The position numbers were made by a program, and so were the translations under genes. From NCBI RefSeq assembly GCF_038725785.1, contig NZ_CP109796.1, positions 1,798,001-1,862,000 of the forward strand: 64,000 nucleotides of DNA, given 5' to 3'. Below are positions 60,555-64,000 of this stretch, one piece after another. This stretch comes from Termitidicoccus mucosus. GTDB lineage: Bacteria; Verrucomicrobiota; Verrucomicrobiia; Opitutales; Opitutaceae. The notes below the pieces were generated by a model. The model saw only the letters and a program-made list of their open reading frames with translations, was not told where the DNA came from and ran no database searches. Each line of letters begins with the position of its first letter. Within the stretch, counting starts at the first letter, position 1.

Positions 60555-63173
60555 TCAATGGCGGACTGGTGGTTTGCAATCCGCACCAATCCCGCGCGGG
60601 GAGGCTTGTCGCGGGCTTGCGCCGCGCAGGAGAAACAAAACACCCAGCGCCGCCATAAACCATGCGGTTGCCGCTCCCCCGCCCTCCCCGCTTCCGTCCG
60701 GGGATGAGCCTCCATTGCCATCGCCCCCGCCACCGGCGGCGTTGTCATCAAGCCCGGCCCTGACCGTGGACACCCGTCCATCGAGCGCGAGTTTGCGAAT
60801 AAAATTATTGCCATAATCGACTATATATAAATTGCCATCATGGCCGAGCGCCAAGTCGGAAGGTTGGTTGAATCGGGCATGTGTTCCCGAACCATCGGCA
60901 AACCCCGCGAGCCGGGGGCCGCCGGCAATCGCCGGCATGGGATTTGACCGGCTTGCGATCGCCCGAATGACATGATTCCCGCTATCGGCCACATACACGA
61001 CACCCTCGCCATCAACGATGATGCCTTTCGGCGTATCAAAAAGCACCGGTGCCGTGCTCGCATAACCCGCGCTTCCTGCCTGCCCCGCAAACGTTGTCAC
61101 GCCGCGTGTGCCCAGATCAATGAGCCGGATGGTATGATTGCCGGTATCGGCCACATAAAGATATCCCGAGGTTCCTGTGGTTGTAATGTCAACGGCAACG
61201 CCGGACGGACGGGTGAAACGCGCGGCGGTGCCCGTGCCGTCCGCGGAACCGGCCATCCCGGGCGCTCCCGCGATGAGCGTGGCGCTCCCGCCGGGCACAA
61301 TCATGCGGATGGCATGGCCGGCGGTGTCGGCGATGTAGGTGTTGCCCTTTTCATCAACGGCAACAGCCGTGGGACCATTGAGCGCGGCGGCGGCCGAGTC
61401 GGAAAGGACGCCCGCGCTTCCCGACGCGGAAAGTGTGCGCACCGCATTGGCGCCGGTTTCGACGACATGAAGCACGCCGGCAAGCGGAAACGGGTTGATC
61501 TTTATGCCGGAGGGCATGGCGAAGGCGTTTGTATTGCTGAAAAAAGAGATGATTCCGGCGGGTGTGATTCTTTGAACCGCGCCATGACCGGCATCGGTGA
61601 CATAAATATTATTCTCATTGTCCAATGTGATGCCGACCGCCTGCCCGAGGCGGGAGGTCTCGACGGTGAGAACCGCGCTGTCGCTCGCCGTCTCACCGTG
61701 GGAATTGACGGCCACATAGCGATAAGAATAGCCGCTCATGGCATCCGTGGCATTGGCGATGGAAAGCGTTGCGCTTTCCCATCCGCTGTAATGTTCGGCG
61801 GGGGCGGCGAGCGACGAGATATCCGCCCAGCTCAAGCCGCCATCCGCGGAAACCTGCCAGCGGTAGCCGGTGGCATCGGATGCCGAGGCCGCAAGGGCCG
61901 CGCTTCCGCCGGCAAGCGCCGTGATATTGCCGGGCGGAGCGGGATTTGCCGGCCTGTAGGCACCGAGCGTCCCCAGGGAAAAGGTCTCGAAGCTGACGCG
62001 CCTGTAGATATTGGCGGCGAGATAGCCGGCCGGGCCGTTTTGAGGGCGCAATTCTCCATTTTCATACAGGCAGCCGACGGTGGTTTCATCGAGGCGGATC
62101 AGGCATGAATAGGCGGCCAGATCGTCCCAAAGTCGCAGGGAACGCTGCCACGTCGCTCCGTCGTCGATGCTGCTGCGGATGGTCAGCCGTTCGCGTATGT
62201 TGTCCTTGGCGCTGACGGCCACACCCTCGGCCACACCCGCGGCCACGTGCTCGGGCGAGGTGGCGGGACTGGAAAACAACAGGAATCCCCCCTTCGTCAG
62301 GGAAGGGTCCTCCCAGCGCAGGATGCTGGCCTGGCAGACCGGATCATACAAGTCGGCGACCTGCGCCGGCGGCGACGGGCTCCACGTGGCGCCGCCGTCG
62401 AGGCTGGCGGCCTGCGTGCGGCAGTGGTGGCCGTAATTGCTGCGCATGTTGATAATCAATTTCCCGGGCGCGTCGAAACCCTCCACCACCTGGGTTTCGC
62501 CGACCAGGCCGGCCACGGCGCCGCCCGCCGTCCAGGTTTGCCCGTGATCATCCGAGTAGATAATCCCGGCATACCCGTTTTTTTGGGAGTCGGAATAGCA
62601 GACGGGAATCACCAATCGTCCGGCATGGAACCCGTTTTTAACCTGGATGCCGATGCCGGGGCCCGTGGCATACCAGCGCCAGTCCGGATCCTTGACCTGG
62701 GAGGTGATATCCTTGGCGGGCGACCAGGTCCGCCCGTTGTCCTCCGAGTGCGTCACCCAGATGGTGCGCGTGCCCGCTTCGGGCTTTCCGGCCAGAATCC
62801 CGTCATGGGTGGCGTCCCCGAGATTATGGGTCATCAACAGCCAGACATGGCCCGTGGTTTCATCCAGCACGGGATTGGTGTTGCCGCACGTGTTGCCGCC
62901 GTCGTCCCAAATCAATATGGGGGCGCTCCATGTCCTGCCGCCGTCCGTGGAACGCTTGACCAGCATGTCAATGTCGCCGAAGTCGGCAGGGCTGTTTTTG
63001 CGTCCCTCGCAAAATGCAAGCAGGGTGCCGTCGTTGGTTTTTATGACGGCGGGTATCCGGTAGGAGGCGTAGCCATCCTGGGTGCTTGTGAACACGTCCG
63101 TTTTGAAGGCGTTTGCTAAAGGAGGAATAAAGCCCAATGCCGCCGCAAAGCCGATGGCGTATAATCTTTTCAT
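60555..63173 (-). CDS. Multidomain sialidase: GH33 + Ig-like + NHL repeats + C-terminal sorting-type tail
   Basis: An 872-residue protein (ATG 63173; a GTG at 63182 is possible). Signal peptide, then a GH33 domain (about 25-400) with YRIPAVI, FCEGRKN, five Asp boxes (RSTDGGRTW, SEDNGRTW, SDDHGQTW, SLDGGATW, SIDDGATW), NMRSNYG and CLYENGE. Next an Ig-like/BACON-like beta domain (about 415-510), then five or six NHL repeats (IYVTDAGHGAVQRI, TYIADTAGHAIRMI, YVADTGNHTIRLI). The end is a Gly-rich stretch, a hydrophobic segment (AWFMAALGVLFLL) and a 23-residue basic tail, longer than in the similar tail at 453. Surface-anchored release of sialic acid is likely. Confidence 0.9.
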   Translation of the reverse strand: MKRLYAIGFAAALGFIPPLANAFKTDVFTSTQDGYASYRIPAVIKTNDGTLLAFCEGRKNSPADFGDIDMLVKRSTDGGRTWSAPILIWDDGGNTCGNTNPVLDETTGHVWLLMTHNLGDATHDGILAGKPEAGTRTIWVTHSEDNGRTWSPAKDITSQVKDPDWRWYATGPGIGIQVKNGFHAGRLVIPVCYSDSQKNGYAGIIYSDDHGQTWTAGGAVAGLVGETQVVEGFDAPGKLIINMRSNYGHHCRTQAASLDGGATWSPSPPAQVADLYDPVCQASILRWEDPSLTKGGFLLFSSPATSPEHVAAGVAEGVAVSAKDNIRERLTIRSSIDDGATWQRSLRLWDDLAAYSCLIRLDETTVGCLYENGELRPQNGPAGYLAANIYRRVSFETFSLGTLGAYRPANPAPPGNITALAGGSAALAASASDATGYRWQVSADGGLSWADISSLAAPAEHYSGWESATLSIANATDAMSGYSYRYVAVNSHGETASDSAVLTVETSRLGQAVGITLDNENNIYVTDAGHGAVQRITPAGIISFFSNTNAFAMPSGIKINPFPLAGVLHVVETGANAVRTLSASGSAGVLSDSAAAALNGPTAVAVDEKGNTYIADTAGHAIRMIVPGGSATLIAGAPGMAGSADGTGTAARFTRPSGVAVDITTTGTSGYLYVADTGNHTIRLIDLGTRGVTTFAGQAGSAGYASTAPVLFDTPKGIIVDGEGVVYVADSGNHVIRAIASRSNPMPAIAGGPRLAGFADGSGTHARFNQPSDLALGHDGNLYIVDYGNNFIRKLALDGRVSTVRAGLDDNAAGGGGDGNGGSSPDGSGEGGGAATAWFMAALGVLFLLRGASPRQASPRGIGADCKPPVRH

Positions 63174-63182
63174 ATTGGTCAC

Positions 63183-64000
63183 TCAGCCGACCTGCTCGTG
63201 AATGATGCGGTCCACCACGAGCTGGCGGAACTCCTGCGAGAGGCTCGCAAAGTAGGCGGTGAAGCCGGTCACGCGCACCACGAGGTCCGGGTATTTCTCG
63301 GGATGCTTGTGCGCGTCGCGGATTTTTTCGGCGTCGATGATATTGATATTAATCAATGTGCCGCCGAGCGCGAAGTGCGTCTTGACCAGATTGCCCACGA
63401 TGGCCTTCGCATCCGGCGACCGGCCGGAGCACGGATCGACCTCCAGTTGCAGGGGCGCGGTGTTGCCGTAGCCGGGCTGCACGTTCGCGACGGCCTTCAC
63501 GATGGCGGTTAGCGCGCCGTCCTTGCGGAAACCGGGATGCGGGTTCGCGCCGTGCGAGATCGGCGCGCCCGCGCGGCGCCCGTTGGGTGTCGCACCGACG
63601 GTTTTGCCAAAACGGACGGTGTCGGCCCACGAAAACCACCCCGGCATGAGATTGTGCCCCGCGGGCGTCGGCGAGGCCTTCACGCTGGTGGTAAACAGTT
63701 CCGTGAGACGCGCGGCCCATTTGTCGCCGAGCGACAGGCCGTGGCCGAAACGTTGCGAACCGGAAAGGATCAGGCGCGTTTTTTCGCCGCCGGGCCCCTC
63801 GAAGTTTTTTCCCATCGCGCGGGCGACGGTCTGCCAGTCGAGGCGGCCTTCCAGCTCCACGCGCTGTTCCAGCGCGGCAAACGAGTCCGCCACGGTGGCG
63901 AGCCCGGCGCCATCGATGCACATGTTATAAAAGTCCACGCCGCCGTGCGACGCGTCGCGACCGCGCTCGACCGGACCGTGGCAGAGCAGGTTCAAGAGAA
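63183..64000 (-). CDS. Glycyl radical enzyme (pyruvate formate-lyase family), C-terminal part
   Basis: Only the last ~270 residues are in the window; the gene runs past base 64000 and any start here is artificial. The glycyl radical site VRVTGFTAYF near the end (about 27 residues from the C-terminus) and the GATPNGRRAGAPISHGANP and LININIIDAEK blocks identify the family. The active-site Cys region (FYNMCIDGAG) is near the left of the fragment. These oxygen-sensitive enzymes include pyruvate formate-lyase and several dehydratases or lyases; substrate cannot be told from this part. It reads directly into the sialidase gene (10 bp), so the two may be co-transcribed. Confidence 0.9.
   Translation of the reverse strand, partial: LLNLLCHGPVERGRDASHGGVDFYNMCIDGAGLATVADSFAALEQRVELEGRLDWQTVARAMGKNFEGPGGEKTRLILSGSQRFGHGLSLGDKWAARLTELFTTSVKASPTPAGHNLMPGWFSWADTVRFGKTVGATPNGRRAGAPISHGANPHPGFRKDGALTAIVKAVANVQPGYGNTAPLQLEVDPCSGRSPDAKAIVGNLVKTHFALGGTLININIIDAEKIRDAHKHPEKYPDLVVRVTGFTAYFASLSQEFRQLVVDRIIHEQVG

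Overview
The window is GC-rich bacterial DNA (64 kb) with short intergenic gaps, many Sec/Tat signal peptides, many carbohydrate-active enzymes, a TonB-dependent receptor, giant autotransporters carrying Chlamydia Pmp-like repeats, and a glycyl radical enzyme. This mix points to an anaerobic, polysaccharide- and mucin-degrading Verrucomicrobiota member, most likely an Opitutaceae-type gut bacterium. The lineage is inferred from gene style; no 16S gene is present.

0-8.3 kb (+): the end of an Ig-like surface protein with a Gly-rich/TM/basic C-terminal tail, a GxDLY-type SGNH esterase, a class A acid phosphatase, a GH78 alpha-L-rhamnosidase and a sialate O-acetylesterase. 8.3-8.9 kb is a repeat-filled gap between convergent genes.

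8.9-25.4 kb: a glycerol-phosphate locus. A divergent GlpR/DeoR-type regulator (16.9 kb) separates two arms. The minus arm reads glycerophosphodiesterase, GpsA-like dehydrogenase, sn-glycerol-1-phosphate dehydrogenase (AraM/EgsA), a secreted protein of unknown function, an SrlD-like SDR, a fructose-6-phosphate aldolase-like protein and an OPA-family transporter. The plus arm reads a secreted EEP-fold phosphoesterase, GlpT, a GH109-like enzyme, GlpQ and a DNRLRE-metallophosphoesterase. Together the genes look built to cut phosphodiesters outside the cytoplasm, import glycerol phosphates and oxidise both enantiomers to DHAP.

25.6-34 kb: mostly housekeeping genes: nitroreductase, NamA-like ene-reductase, exported MsrA, tRNA-Ala(GGC) with its own promoter and terminator, a C-terminally truncated isochorismatase-like hydrolase, Rho, acetyl-CoA synthetase and an exported pyruvyl-transferase-like protein.

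34-64 kb: a second glycan block: SGNH hydrolase, a propeller-type sensor kinase with NarL-type regulator, an enolase-superfamily dehydratase, an Asp-box (sialidase-like) Tat protein, a DapA-family aldolase, a 2-hydroxyacid dehydrogenase, a second sialate O-acetylesterase, a TonB receptor, two tandem Pmp/PATR autotransporters (1271 and 2122 aa), two GH33-type sialidases and the 3' end of a glycyl radical enzyme.

Intergenic regions hold several families of small terminal-inverted-repeat elements and long-armed inverted repeats. Apart from the tRNA gene, the most unusual parts are the G1P/G3P dual dehydrogenase locus, the Pmp-like tandem autotransporters and the repeat families. No CRISPR array, phage or complete insertion sequence was seen.
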